Translations under genes and position numbers: made by a program
From: an uncultured Chthonomonas sp.
GTDB taxonomy: Bacteria > Armatimonadota > Chthonomonadetes > Chthonomonadales > Chthonomonadaceae
DNA length: 59,898 bases
Direction: 5' to 3'
Assembly (NCBI GenBank): GCA_903859705.1
Contig: CAIONQ010000176.1
Coordinates: forward strand, 1 to 59,898
Part shown: one piece after another, positions 7,759 to 16,344 of the stretch
How the letters are laid out: each line of letters begins with the position of its first letter
Position numbering within the stretch: the first letter of the stretch is position 1
Notes under the pieces: generated by a model
Database searches by the model: none
Told to the model about the DNA's origin: nothing
The model's input: the letters and a program-made list of their open reading frames with translations, nothing else

Positions 7759-7965
7759 TTGGGGAAAATCCGCAGAACAACAGGCTGGCAACAGCCTCAA
7801 AAACCGAAATCGCTTGGCTGGGTACCGCTTGTAATTGTACTGCTTGTTGCCGGGGCTATCTATATGATGTTTCTCAAACCGGCCGATGGGGAAGCCACCG
7901 CGGAAAATGGCGTAGATCAGTTCGGCCGCCCGGTTAACGATTCCTACAACATCAAGAAACGCTGA
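7759..7965 (+). CDS. DQFGR micro-protein 4
   Basis: A 68-residue protein starting at TTG 7759, with AGGA nine bases upstream. Head: GKIRRTTGWQQPQKPKSLG. Helix: WVPLVIVLLVAGAIYMMFL. Tail: acidic linker, then NGVDQFGRPVNDSYNIKKR. It ends 11 bp from the convergent GNAT gene. Same architecture as the three preceding proteins, and the least arginine-rich of the four. Confidence 0.7.
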   Translation: MGKIRRTTGWQQPQKPKSLGWVPLVIVLLVAGAIYMMFLKPADGEATAENGVDQFGRPVNDSYNIKKR

Positions 7966-7976
7966 TTTTGCAGGCT

Positions 7977-8498
7977 TTACACCACTGCCTCCTCTTCGGT
8001 TTTGTATACCTGCATTCCACGGGCTCGGTAGTTCGGCAGGGCAGTTGGCCCATCCAGTGTGCAGGTATGCACCCAAACCCGCTTCACGCCATCGGCCAGG
8101 CTCCATGCACGTTTTATGGCATCTGTTAGCAATGCTCCACCCAGCCCACGCCCGGTAAACTGCGGCAGCAGGCCGAAGTACTGAATCTCAACCTCCCCCA
8201 CTTCCATGGCGTAAAACAGCTCAAAATAGCCTGCAGGCGTGCCATTTATATAGGCAACCCAGGTCTCTAACCCGGGCTGTGCGGTATTTTGCTGCCACTG
8301 CTCCAGGCTCCAGGGCAATCTATCGGTCCACTGCCAGTCTGCCCCGACCGTAGAATACAGAAATCGATTAAATGCCCCACACGGCTCTTCGGCGCGCATC
8401 AGCATATAAATGGGAGCGGGCCGCAAACAGGGCTTTAGCTCCTGTGGGTTGTTCATTTCCAGATAGGTAGTTACCACTGCCGCCGCTGTGTTCTCCAA
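7977..8498 (-). CDS. GNAT-family N-acetyltransferase
   Basis: A 173-residue single-domain protein. The acetyl-CoA loop is visible as LLPQFTGRGLGGALLTDAI (motif A, R/Q-x-x-G-x-G/A), preceded by a beta-bulge strand VEIQYFGL and followed by the conserved C-terminal NYRARGMQVY strand-helix. The substrate cannot be told. It lies in the adhesin part of the phage operon, minus strand, so it may be an accessory gene carried by the phage. GNAT genes are common cargo and no specific phage role can be read from the sequence. Confidence 0.8.
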   Translation of the reverse strand: MENTAAAVVTTYLEMNNPQELKPCLRPAPIYMLMRAEEPCGAFNRFLYSTVGADWQWTDRLPWSLEQWQQNTAQPGLETWVAYINGTPAGYFELFYAMEVGEVEIQYFGLLPQFTGRGLGGALLTDAIKRAWSLADGVKRVWVHTCTLDGPTALPNYRARGMQVYKTEEEAVV

Positions 8499-8540
8499 TA
8501 CTGCGCTCCCTGCCGATTCAAAATTTTGCCGGGGCCGGTA

Positions 8541-9050
8541 TCACCACCACGTTACCCCACCATCCGAACTGGCGAGAAACTGTGGCACATTTCCGGAAAC
8601 CCACACACAGAATACCGTATCTTGAAGGGCGGTAACCGTGGGTGGCAGAGGCAAATCTGGCATGGCAAGGCCGAACTCAAATTCATTATTCCAGCCCTCT
8701 CCGCCGTTTCTGCTCTGCAAAAAACCTGTGTGCGTTGTTCCGCCAGCTCCCCACACGGCCGCCACCAGTATGCCCTGCGCCGTGCGCGCTATTCCGCTGC
8801 AATAGCCGGTATACCCGGTAAAAACAGGTGTGCTCCAGATATTGCCCCCATCCGTGCTATGCGTGCAAAACAGCTGCCCTGCTGCACCCACTCCTGCAAC
8901 AGTTTGTGCAAGGGTAAACAGGCACACATACCGGTTGCCCGTAAATACGCCACCACACCATGGCCCGGCTGCAAGCGCGTTGATGGCAACTTCCGTGGTC
9001 CAACTCCCCCTGTTATCCCGGCATTGGCTGAAATTAAGCGCACCCGGCAC
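8541..9050 (-). CDS. Distal half of a beta-propeller tail protein with BNR/Asp-box repeats
   Basis: About 169 residues carrying Asp-box repeats of the S-x-D-G-G-x-x-W type (STDGGNIW, SRNGGEGW, SSDGGVTW). These are structural elements of sialidase-like and other beta-propellers. It is in the same frame as the gene immediately upstream (9057-10499), separated only by a TAA at 9057-9059 and two codons. Its GTG at 9050 has no ribosome-binding site. It therefore reads as the continuation of that protein rather than an independent gene: a nonsense mutation, readthrough, or coupled reinitiation are the options. Confidence 0.6.
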   Translation of the reverse strand: MPGALNFSQCRDNRGSWTTEVAINALAAGPWCGGVFTGNRYVCLFTLAQTVAGVGAAGQLFCTHSTDGGNIWSTPVFTGYTGYCSGIARTAQGILVAAVWGAGGTTHTGFLQSRNGGEGWNNEFEFGLAMPDLPLPPTVTALQDTVFCVWVSGNVPQFLASSDGGVTWW

Positions 9051-9056
9051 GCCCGG

Positions 9057-10499
9057 TTAGCCCAGGGCGCGAAACCGAAACGCCTGCCCTTCTGCACGCC
9101 CACTGGCGCTGTGCCGGCTAACCGCTGGCACAGCTGCAGTGGCCAATCCCCAGCCGCCGGCCGCCCCTGCCATTGGGTTTAATCTACGCTTTGCTGCGCC
9201 GCCCAGCATGTAAGATAGGTAGAGTGCCCTGGCCGGCAGGTAGGCCATGCCGATGTCATCCGCACCAGCGCTTTCTACCACTTCTGCAGCCTCCCAGCCC
9301 TCTGCAGAGTTGCCGATATGGCGCAAAGGGGATAGATGAACGGCAGTGCGCAAAGTTCCGCCCGTTGCCGTGAGCCACGACACTGCAAGGCGCTCGTCAT
9401 GCGTATCTGCCTGAAGGCGCTCTGGCGTTTCGCCCGTGCATGTTTGCAGCCTGATACCAAACGAAGGGAATGCGTTGATACACAGATCGGTGAGCGTTGG
9501 CACAGCGGGATACACATCCCGCAAAATCCGCGGTCGCGTGGCAGCCGTTAATGGGCCACTTACAAACAGCGGGCCCTCTGGGCCCGCAAAACTGGTATAC
9601 AACGGTGGCGAACACTCACCCACCCAGTTGCTAACCGTTACGGATACAATGTTTGGCCAATCTACATTCCCAATTTGAGATACACCGGGGTAGCTTGCAG
9701 TGCCAATGGTTTCTGTTCTGCCACAACTATCCGTTAGATGCACCATAGCACCGCCAACCTGGTAAAAGCTGCCATCCTTCACATAGTAGGCCACCACGCC
9801 CGCGCCGGTAAAGTTATCGTAGAAATCCAGGGTGTAGCTGCCACTGAGGGATTGTGCCTGGTACTGAACCGTGCCATCGCCCGGCCGAACAACCGTAATA
9901 GCGGTGGGCCGGGTTACAAAAAAGGCACCAGTGGTGTTCTGACACTCAGAACACACTCCGGTTGGGGCTATATAACCGCACAACCCATTAATCACCGAAG
10001 CATCAGAAATACCGCCGGTTTCATCATTTATCAGGTCTCCCAACCCGGAACTAATTGCCGTGCCAGAAGCCCCGATATCTCGTGGACAGCCGTAGCGCGC
10101 AATGCTCGCCGGGTCACGAACAAAAGGCAGCCAGGCGGCATTTGCGGGGTTATCGGCTGCCGGTGGAGAACCACAGCTAAAGGCAGGGTTGGCAACCCAT
10201 GGGCCAACGGCGAGCGCCGCTGCAAGGTAACTGCCAACAACCGTAACAGAGTAGTTGCCCGCACAATCTGTGGTTAACGGCATAATCTCAATCTCACCAT
10301 CGGAGCAATACTCCCCCACGCTAACGGTGCCAACCCGTGGGTGGGCGCATGGCTTACGCACCGGGCCAGTGCAGCGCTTTAGAAAGAGCGTAAGCGGCAC
10401 ATTCTCATGGGGAATAGTAAGATACCTGCCCCTGCGGTACTGGCCGGAGAGGGTAAAGCTTGCCGCCGCCCCGCAATACCCCGCACTGATAGCTGGCAT
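9057..10499 (-). CDS. Phage tail protein, proximal part of a beta-propeller adhesin
   Basis: About 480 residues from the ATG at 10499, which has GGAGG six bases upstream (an in-frame upstream start at 10562 lacks this). The N-terminal 230 residues are cysteine-bearing beta-rich segments (YCGAAASFTLSGQYRRGRY, CSECQN); the C-terminal 130 residues have the strand pattern of propeller blades (RLAVSWLTATGGTLRTAVH). The protein appears to continue in the same frame past its TAA into the 8541-9050 segment. A GCGGGCCC/GGGCCCGC hairpin lies inside the gene at 9569-9587. Role: virion adhesin, inferred. Confidence 0.6.
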   Translation of the reverse strand: MPAISAGYCGAAASFTLSGQYRRGRYLTIPHENVPLTLFLKRCTGPVRKPCAHPRVGTVSVGEYCSDGEIEIMPLTTDCAGNYSVTVVGSYLAAALAVGPWVANPAFSCGSPPAADNPANAAWLPFVRDPASIARYGCPRDIGASGTAISSGLGDLINDETGGISDASVINGLCGYIAPTGVCSECQNTTGAFFVTRPTAITVVRPGDGTVQYQAQSLSGSYTLDFYDNFTGAGVVAYYVKDGSFYQVGGAMVHLTDSCGRTETIGTASYPGVSQIGNVDWPNIVSVTVSNWVGECSPPLYTSFAGPEGPLFVSGPLTAATRPRILRDVYPAVPTLTDLCINAFPSFGIRLQTCTGETPERLQADTHDERLAVSWLTATGGTLRTAVHLSPLRHIGNSAEGWEAAEVVESAGADDIGMAYLPARALYLSYMLGGAAKRRLNPMAGAAGGWGLATAAVPAVSRHSASGRAEGQAFRFRALG

Positions 10500-10626
10500 C
10501 CAAAACCTCCGATCGTGATATGCCCTGAAAAGGAAGATTGCATAAACTCTGGCTATCGCCAAATACCATTTATTTCAGTTTAATATCCGTTATGTGCATT
10601 TGTAGGGGCAACGCTGGGTGCACTTT

Positions 10627-10660
10627 ACGTTGCGGTGCAACTACGGCGGAGGGCGCCCTC
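10627..10660 (+). repeat. GTTGC-GCAAC palindromic repeat, copy 1
   Basis: GTTGC (10629-10633), loop GGT, GCAAC (10637-10641), followed by TACGGCGGAGGG and GCCC. The same hairpin and 3' flank recur at 52340-52372 on the plus strand and at 55331-55366 on the minus strand. Confidence 0.6.
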
Positions 10661-10790
10661 TTTGAGTTACAAGCCCAAACCGTAGAAAAGAACCAGCTTT
10701 GGAGAAACATTGTTTGAACAACCTTGTCGGCTCAGATACCCAGAGTGGGCGCGCAGCCATCATCTCATTTGCGAGCGCGAGGATCTCCTC
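10655..10790 (+). repeat. Left direct repeat of a plus-strand insertion in the phage operon
   Basis: Starts GCCCTCTTTGAGTTACAAGC and ends GCGCGAGGATCTCCTC. The 5' 45 bases match 11808 onwards almost perfectly (CCCAAACCGTxGAAAAGAACC is shared) and the 3' end also matches, with a diverged middle. Together with the right copy it brackets the single plus-strand gene at 10850-11740. Confidence 0.7.
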
Positions 10791-10849
10791 AGAACAATAA
10801 CACGCCGCTTTCCCTGAACCCCACCCGCCTACCCAATCGTCCAAAGGAT

Positions 10850-11740
10850 ATGAACCTGAACACATCAGAACAAATCGCCGAAGAATCAGCCCTGATTGAG
10901 CGGCAAGAAGCCCCTCTCCAGGATGAAATCCTGACGTTACAACCAGAGCAGCAGAATTCCGCTGAAGAGGTTGCCAGGCTAACAAAGGTGATGAAACAGG
11001 ATGTTTATCGAAGAACAGGCTCCATTATGGTGCTGCCGTTCATCGCCATTCTGTTTCTGGAGAGTTTCCGGAAACTGCTTGGTCAAACTAACTTTATTAC
11101 CCTCTGCACCAACCCAACATTTCTCCTGATTACGCTGGCAGGCGTTGGCATTACGGTTCCTGTTTGGATGCTGAGGCCCTCTCGTAAGGCGCGGGCGGCT
11201 CAAGAAGCGCTGGCACAGTACAAGGGGCTGCCCATCCTTGGTGGACTGATAGAATCGCTGTATTTTAACGACTTAAAGGCTGGCCATGCCATGGAGGCCG
11301 TACTGGCTCTGCTGCCGCAGCTTACCAGCGCAGATGCACACCTGCTTGCCGAAAGGCACCACCAGGTGTTGCGGACCTGCCTGTTGGCTTTACCTCAGGC
11401 TTCTGGCAACCTTGCTGTAAGCCTGGCAAAACGAAAAGCTTTACACGCACGCCTTCAGATTGCAATATTAAGAGCGTTTGAGAGTGTAGGAACCCCGCGC
11501 GATCTGGCTGCGGTTTCTACCCTCATAAAGCGCGGTGCACCGGCAAACGTTCTGGAAGTGGCAAATGACTGCGAACGTGAAATGCACCTGCGCCTGGACC
11601 CCCAGATTGCCAGCGAAGTTCTGCTCAGAGCCTCCAGCGCTAATGAAGGGGCAGACATACTGCTGCGGGCAACAACGGACACCCCGGATACATCTCCTGT
11701 AGAGATGTTACGAGCATCCTCCGGGCCCGAGAACAGGTAA
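10850..11740 (+). CDS. Membrane protein with helical-repeat C-terminus, inserted accessory gene
   Basis: About 296 residues from the ATG at 10850. A TTG at 10724 would extend it into the left repeat, and the ribosome-binding site is poor for either. Residues 1-60 are coiled-coil-like (EEVARLTKVMKQDV). Two membrane helices follow (GSIMVLPFIAILFLESF and FLLITLAGVGITVPVWML). The rest is helical-hairpin repeats resembling HEAT/ARM units, ending with LLRASS-type elements often seen in this phylum. It is oriented against the phage genes and flanked by direct repeats, so it is a cargo gene. Function unknown. Confidence 0.65.
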   Translation: MNLNTSEQIAEESALIERQEAPLQDEILTLQPEQQNSAEEVARLTKVMKQDVYRRTGSIMVLPFIAILFLESFRKLLGQTNFITLCTNPTFLLITLAGVGITVPVWMLRPSRKARAAQEALAQYKGLPILGGLIESLYFNDLKAGHAMEAVLALLPQLTSADAHLLAERHHQVLRTCLLALPQASGNLAVSLAKRKALHARLQIAILRAFESVGTPRDLAAVSTLIKRGAPANVLEVANDCEREMHLRLDPQIASEVLLRASSANEGADILLRATTDTPDTSPVEMLRASSGPENR

Positions 11741-11807
11741 CCGAAACCACGCACACGGCATTGCTGGACCTCACAGCGCGCTGCGATAGCAGTTACCGCG
11801 TTGGGGT

Positions 11808-11922
11808 GCCCTCTTAGAGTTACACGCCCAAACCGTTGAAAAGAACCAGCTTTTACGAAGCAAGTTCTGAACCACCATTTCGGCACGGCAAGTACCTAAC
11901 CGGGAAGCGCGAGGATCCCCTC
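11808..11922 (+). repeat. Right direct repeat of the plus-strand insertion
   Basis: Starts GCCCTCTTAGAGTTACACGC and ends GCGCGAGGATCCCCTC, matching the left copy at both ends. It carries the GCGAGG/CCTCGC palindrome followed by seven A residues. It lies between the cargo gene and the next phage gene. Confidence 0.7.
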
Positions 11923-11941
11923 GCAAAAAAACGCCCACCCA

Positions 11942-13255
11942 CTACCAGCCCTCATACACCCACGCTCCGCTGCTGGCGCTCCCGCTTACCCCGGCCTCAT
12001 TCACGGCCTGCACCACAAAGCCTGCAGGCAGGGTATACATGGCAGTATCCCCAACATTGCCCGTGGCAAACCCTGTGGCGGGCGTTAGCCCACCCACCGT
12101 TTGCGTAACTCCCCAGCCGCGGCTGGCATCAAACCCGGTAACGGCGATGGTGGGTGTAAGCGTGCCACTTAATGCGGAAGTGACACGTGCCCGCAGGCCC
12201 ATTGCACCGGCAAAGCCCTGAATTCCCACCCTTGCGCTGTTGATCATGGCGATGCCGCCCGCGGTAAATACCGAGGAGCCAACACCACCCAGCACGCTCT
12301 GCCCGGCGATGCCGCTCTGAGGTGGATTTGCCAGCCCCAGCACGCTTGCAGCAGATTGCAGCTGCACATTTGCAGGCGATAGCATGCCGGCAGCGCTCAA
12401 CACCGGGGTTCCGCCGCCCACCAGTGCGGCGGAGGCCAGGGCATACAACAGGGCTGCTGCCGGGCCGGGGGCGCATTGCATCCATACCGGCGGCGCCCAA
12501 TCCAAACGCAGGGCAGCATCTGGCTGAACCAGCAATATAGCCGGGTATGCGGATCCCGGTGTTACCTGCACATCCTGATCATAACCATAATCGCTGCCGC
12601 CTGCAACGGTTCGGTACACGCGTACTTTGCGGATTCCCGAGGGCACTGCCCCCGCTATCTGATACTGCAGCGCATTAAATGGAGTGCCCGTGATCATCGG
12701 ATACACAGAGTGTATCAGCTGGCTCTCATTCTCATCTCCAGCGCCAACCAGGGTGTGCGCCACCATCGGTAGCGGGCCTATGCCACTGCCCGCCATAGCA
12801 CCCTCGGCAGCAAACACGGGCGTAAGGGTTGCCGTTACGCTGCCGGGTGCTGGCGGTGCAATGGGCGAACCTGCGGCTCCGTTAGCCCGAGTAAGATACC
12901 CATCCAGTGAGCGGGCAGATTGAAACCTCCAGCCCGGCGGCATGCTGGCCTGTATTCTATCCTCCAAGAGGCGCATAAGCCCACCCTGGCGCGCAAACAA
13001 ATAGTCCCACCGCGCCCCGGCCGCAGCCCCCGCAAGCAGAGGCGCTGCTAGCGCCTGCCACTCCGGGTTGCCGAGGCCGGGATGCGCAGAGGTGCCATCT
13101 CCCAGGATGGCGGTGTGGGATGCGTTTTCCAGGGCAGAGAGTGTGCCGGTTTCCCCGGCCAGCCCGCTGCCCAGGGCAAGCCAGGCAGCCTGCAGCACCG
13201 CTGCACGGCTGTTTAAGTAGCTCAAGACCTGCGCGGGTGTGGGTGCTGTTGCCAT
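11942..13255 (-). CDS. Phage tail/baseplate-region structural protein, unknown family
   Basis: A 437-residue protein of a family I do not recognise. The N-terminal 130 residues are helical with a clear PPGWRFQSARSLDGYLTRAN element. Residues 135-270 are beta-rich (RKVRVYRTVAGGSDYGYDQD), and the C-terminal part is glycine/alanine-rich with a final beta domain (FVVQAVNEAGVSGSASSG) resembling a fibronectin-type strand pair. It directly follows the hub-like gene in transcription order, where tail-tip proteins are usually encoded. Confidence 0.6.
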   Translation of the reverse strand: MATAPTPAQVLSYLNSRAAVLQAAWLALGSGLAGETGTLSALENASHTAILGDGTSAHPGLGNPEWQALAAPLLAGAAAGARWDYLFARQGGLMRLLEDRIQASMPPGWRFQSARSLDGYLTRANGAAGSPIAPPAPGSVTATLTPVFAAEGAMAGSGIGPLPMVAHTLVGAGDENESQLIHSVYPMITGTPFNALQYQIAGAVPSGIRKVRVYRTVAGGSDYGYDQDVQVTPGSAYPAILLVQPDAALRLDWAPPVWMQCAPGPAAALLYALASAALVGGGTPVLSAAGMLSPANVQLQSAASVLGLANPPQSGIAGQSVLGGVGSSVFTAGGIAMINSARVGIQGFAGAMGLRARVTSALSGTLTPTIAVTGFDASRGWGVTQTVGGLTPATGFATGNVGDTAMYTLPAGFVVQAVNEAGVSGSASSGAWVYEGW

Positions 13256-13278
13256 GCTGCCTCCTCTGTAAACTGTGT

Positions 13279-15489
13279 TTAGCCAATACGCCGAGCTGTA
13301 ACTTCGCTGATACTTTCGCGCATTCCGCCTGCCCCACGCATGCCATACCGGCTACGCAGAGATGTTATAAGAAACTCCCCGGTGCCTCCCAGCGACTTTC
13401 GCTCCGAAACCAGCACCTTTTGGCCCGCAAAAACCCATGGCAAAAACGGTGCCATAAACTGCACCGTTTGCTGCGGATAGGAGGCCAACCGTGCGGCAGC
13501 CAGCACACGCAGCGGCAGAGCACCACCGGCAGATCGCGCGAAACGTGGGCTGCGCTCCTGCCATGGGTAGTAAAACCCAACGGATCGCCGCACGGTATCT
13601 GGCATGGTAAGGTGCACCGCAAACTCTGCCCCGGTGCGTGCATCCATACCTTCAAAGGCTATATCCGAGCGCATCTGCGCCGTGGAGTTGATCACCCGCA
13701 GCTCTCCAATAATCTGCCCTTCGCCGCCAGGGTCTTCATCGGAGTAGCTCATAACCGGAGTTAACCCGGCAGTATCCAGCGGTTCAAACCGAAACTGGCC
13801 CGCGGCATCAAAACCATAAAAGTAAGGCAGCGCCTCGCCGGTTGCGGCATCGATATCGGCACGCTCGCGCGTAAGCATCCCCAGCGCAGCCCACGCAGAT
13901 ACCTCCGCACCAAACAGAAAGCGCGGCACAAGCCCCGTTCCGGCTGCCAGCACGGGATACGGGCAGCCAGCATCTGCGGGCCCATAAGGGGCTTCGGCGA
14001 TAGCGCCTGGCGGGACATATAACGGGATGTTGCGCAGGGATTCTGAACGCACATTGCCCAGTTCACACTCACAGCGCACAGCCGACCACAGGCACCAACC
14101 GTCATAAACTCTGCGCTGTGCAGCCGCGTGCTGCATCATTGCTTCCCGGCCCGTGCATTCCAGTACAAGGGTGCCCACGCCATCACGTGTTACCAGGGTT
14201 ACGCCTCCAGAACTGCCTCCTGCAATGCCCCGAAAGCGGACAGTACTGCCGCCTTCACTGGTAGCAGCCAGTGTTACAGCGCGTGTTCCATAAGCCCCCG
14301 CAAACCTGCCATCTTGATTATCGGCCTCTACCACGGCATGGCTGGTGAGCGTTCGAGAGATATCATCGAAGCGCTGAACCTCTTCTATGTGCCGAACAGG
14401 CAGCTCCAGCATTCCGATAGGATCTGGCAGCGGACCAACGGTATCGCTCCATACTGCGGGTACCACAATGGCAGCCGATGCCAGCCGAGGGGGCGATGTG
14501 CTGCCGAGGGCATCTCCTGCATCCGGCGCGGTGGCGGTGGCACTCCACAGATAGTCGGAGCCATCCGCATCTGCGCGGCCTTCGCTCAACTGCCCCGCTG
14601 CAGCCCCGCCCGGGCCACCGCAAACCAGGAATGCGGTGGCAGCATTAGGATGCGTAAAACCGGCACGTGCTCTGCCCTCAACGCTCAGCTGCTTCCAGCG
14701 GAGCGGCAAATAGCAAAACCGCACAGAGCCGCATTTACCACTCAACCGAAGTCGGCCCGGGGCCGGCAGAGTGCCTGAGGGTGCCGTGTAGGCGAGCATC
14801 GCTTCATCGCCGATTTCGATATTGAGCGTACTGGCCTCCACATCTGGCAATATCCGCAAACGAACCTGGCCGCCATGCCCGGCAAGATAGCGCTCCAACA
14901 CGCCCAGATCTCGTGCGATGGCCGCGGGCTTCCAGGTAGCCCCATTGTTTGTTGTGGTATCCAGCCGAATTGGCTGCCCCCACTCCAGCGCAATGCGGCA
15001 GCCTGTACCATCGCTTGCATTGTAGGCAAGCTCCAGCCAGGCGCTGTATCCGCCCGGCATGCGGGCCCCGCTATCCGCTGCCGGTGGGATACCCCTCCAT
15101 ATCACAATATCTGCCGCTTCAATCTCGGTAGTGATATCCGCACTGCGCAACTCCCAGGCGATCTCCGGGCTGCTATCCGGCATTAACAAACAGAATAGAT
15201 CGTGCTGAGGGTCTACAAAGTCATCCTTCCAGGTGCCACTTATAGCATTGAATGCCCTGCCGCTTCGGCCCGCTGTGCCCGCAAGGTACGTATCCTGCAG
15301 CAAAGGCACCGGTACTGGCTGCACCTCACCCAGATTGGCATGGATGTACCGGCCACTGATGGCCGTTTCCGGGTTCAGGTTCCAATCTCTCGCCAGCATC
15401 GGTAGGATGAGGGGCGGTGCTTCCAGATATCCGTATACCTCCGGCACGGGCTGAATTACCGCCGTCGCCAGAGTATCAAACACCGCCAT
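13279..15489 (-). CDS. Large tail-tip / baseplate hub-like protein
   Basis: About 736 residues from the ATG at 15489, which has GGAGG five bases upstream; the open frame reaches back to 15651 but that segment looks non-coding. The N-terminal half is beta-rich (WKPAAIARDLGVLERYLAGH). The C-terminal half includes repeated hub-like elements (FRGIAGGSSGGVTLVTRDG, then FLFGAEVSAWAALGMLTRE) and ends with GEFLITSLRSRYG, a pattern like the closing strands of phage late-control/hub proteins. It lies downstream of the tail tube gene. The hub call is by position and fold-like appearance, not by a diagnostic motif. Confidence 0.55.
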   Translation of the reverse strand: MAVFDTLATAVIQPVPEVYGYLEAPPLILPMLARDWNLNPETAISGRYIHANLGEVQPVPVPLLQDTYLAGTAGRSGRAFNAISGTWKDDFVDPQHDLFCLLMPDSSPEIAWELRSADITTEIEAADIVIWRGIPPAADSGARMPGGYSAWLELAYNASDGTGCRIALEWGQPIRLDTTTNNGATWKPAAIARDLGVLERYLAGHGGQVRLRILPDVEASTLNIEIGDEAMLAYTAPSGTLPAPGRLRLSGKCGSVRFCYLPLRWKQLSVEGRARAGFTHPNAATAFLVCGGPGGAAAGQLSEGRADADGSDYLWSATATAPDAGDALGSTSPPRLASAAIVVPAVWSDTVGPLPDPIGMLELPVRHIEEVQRFDDISRTLTSHAVVEADNQDGRFAGAYGTRAVTLAATSEGGSTVRFRGIAGGSSGGVTLVTRDGVGTLVLECTGREAMMQHAAAQRRVYDGWCLWSAVRCECELGNVRSESLRNIPLYVPPGAIAEAPYGPADAGCPYPVLAAGTGLVPRFLFGAEVSAWAALGMLTRERADIDAATGEALPYFYGFDAAGQFRFEPLDTAGLTPVMSYSDEDPGGEGQIIGELRVINSTAQMRSDIAFEGMDARTGAEFAVHLTMPDTVRRSVGFYYPWQERSPRFARSAGGALPLRVLAAARLASYPQQTVQFMAPFLPWVFAGQKVLVSERKSLGGTGEFLITSLRSRYGMRGAGGMRESISEVTARRIG

Positions 15490-15647
15490 TTGAACCTCCG
15501 TAATGATCAAGCTAAAAACCTGACTGAACCGGCAGAACCACCCGCGCTGTAACTGTGAGCGTGCGAACAGTAGATAGCAGCGCCTGAAGAAGGGGAAAGC
15601 CCAAACGGAACCAGCGAAGGCGTTCTCGCTCCGTACAGAAGGCGCCT

Positions 15648-16328
15648 TCAATTCACCCCATCTGGCCTGGCACCAATGCCAGATGCCGATAGAATTCCGT
15701 TGAGGCTGGATGCGTTTTCGCCCGCCTGTCGAGATGGCTCGGAACGGTAGCCAGTGGGAGCTTCAAGCCTGGAGGCAACGCGCTCCAGAGCGCTGATGAG
15801 CCTCTCCACCAGTTCAGAGCCGCTGAAAGGATCCTGTACCGAAGTTGGGCTTCCAAACTGTGGCTCCCAGCCACCAGCGGCAAAATAGCCATGTGGCCTG
15901 TTGATGCTCTCCACATCTGGCTCATGCTCTTGCCAATTGGGATGTGAGGGCTTAACTGCGCGGTGAGGCGGCTGTTCGTCAATCTGCGTCTCAGGCACCT
16001 CTTCTTCGGCGATGGCGGCCTCTGCCTCTCCCCGAATATCCAATAGCCGAACTGGATCTGGCATTTGCACACGGCTTTTGCGGCCTGTTACCGGCACTTC
16101 TTCTTCCCAATCTGCAGGGCTCATAGAGAACGCTTCTGATACTAACGATGCCGGGTGGGGAGGTGGCAATGGTGTTTCTGCCGGAATAGAAGCAGAGATT
16201 GCAGATATAAATAGCTGCATCGCAGCTTGAAGTTCGTTTACTACCTCCGTTAGCCCGCGTATCGCTACGGCCGCAGCAGCCGTGGCATCTGGTACTGTTT
16301 CTGGCGGTTGGGGCAGTCGCTTCTGCAT
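15648..16328 (-). CDS. Short protein in the tape-measure position
   Basis: A 226-residue protein with GGAGG upstream of its ATG. Two helices, one near the start (LTEVVNELQAAMQLFISAIS) and one near the end (SELVERLISALERVASRLEA), flank a proline/glutamate-rich, probably disordered centre. It sits between the tail tube and the hub-like gene, exactly where a long tape-measure gene is expected. It has none of the length or hydrophobic segments of one. It may be a minimal tape measure for a very short tail, or an unrelated assembly protein. Confidence 0.6.
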   Translation of the reverse strand: MQKRLPQPPETVPDATAAAAVAIRGLTEVVNELQAAMQLFISAISASIPAETPLPPPHPASLVSEAFSMSPADWEEEVPVTGRKSRVQMPDPVRLLDIRGEAEAAIAEEEVPETQIDEQPPHRAVKPSHPNWQEHEPDVESINRPHGYFAAGGWEPQFGSPTSVQDPFSGSELVERLISALERVASRLEAPTGYRSEPSRQAGENASSLNGILSASGIGARPDGVN

Positions 16329-16344
16329 CCATTCCCTCCTGTGC

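Noticed and set aside
11455-11886. Minus-strand frame over the inserted cargo gene
   Set aside because: It is the antisense of the cargo gene and right repeat, with no start signal.
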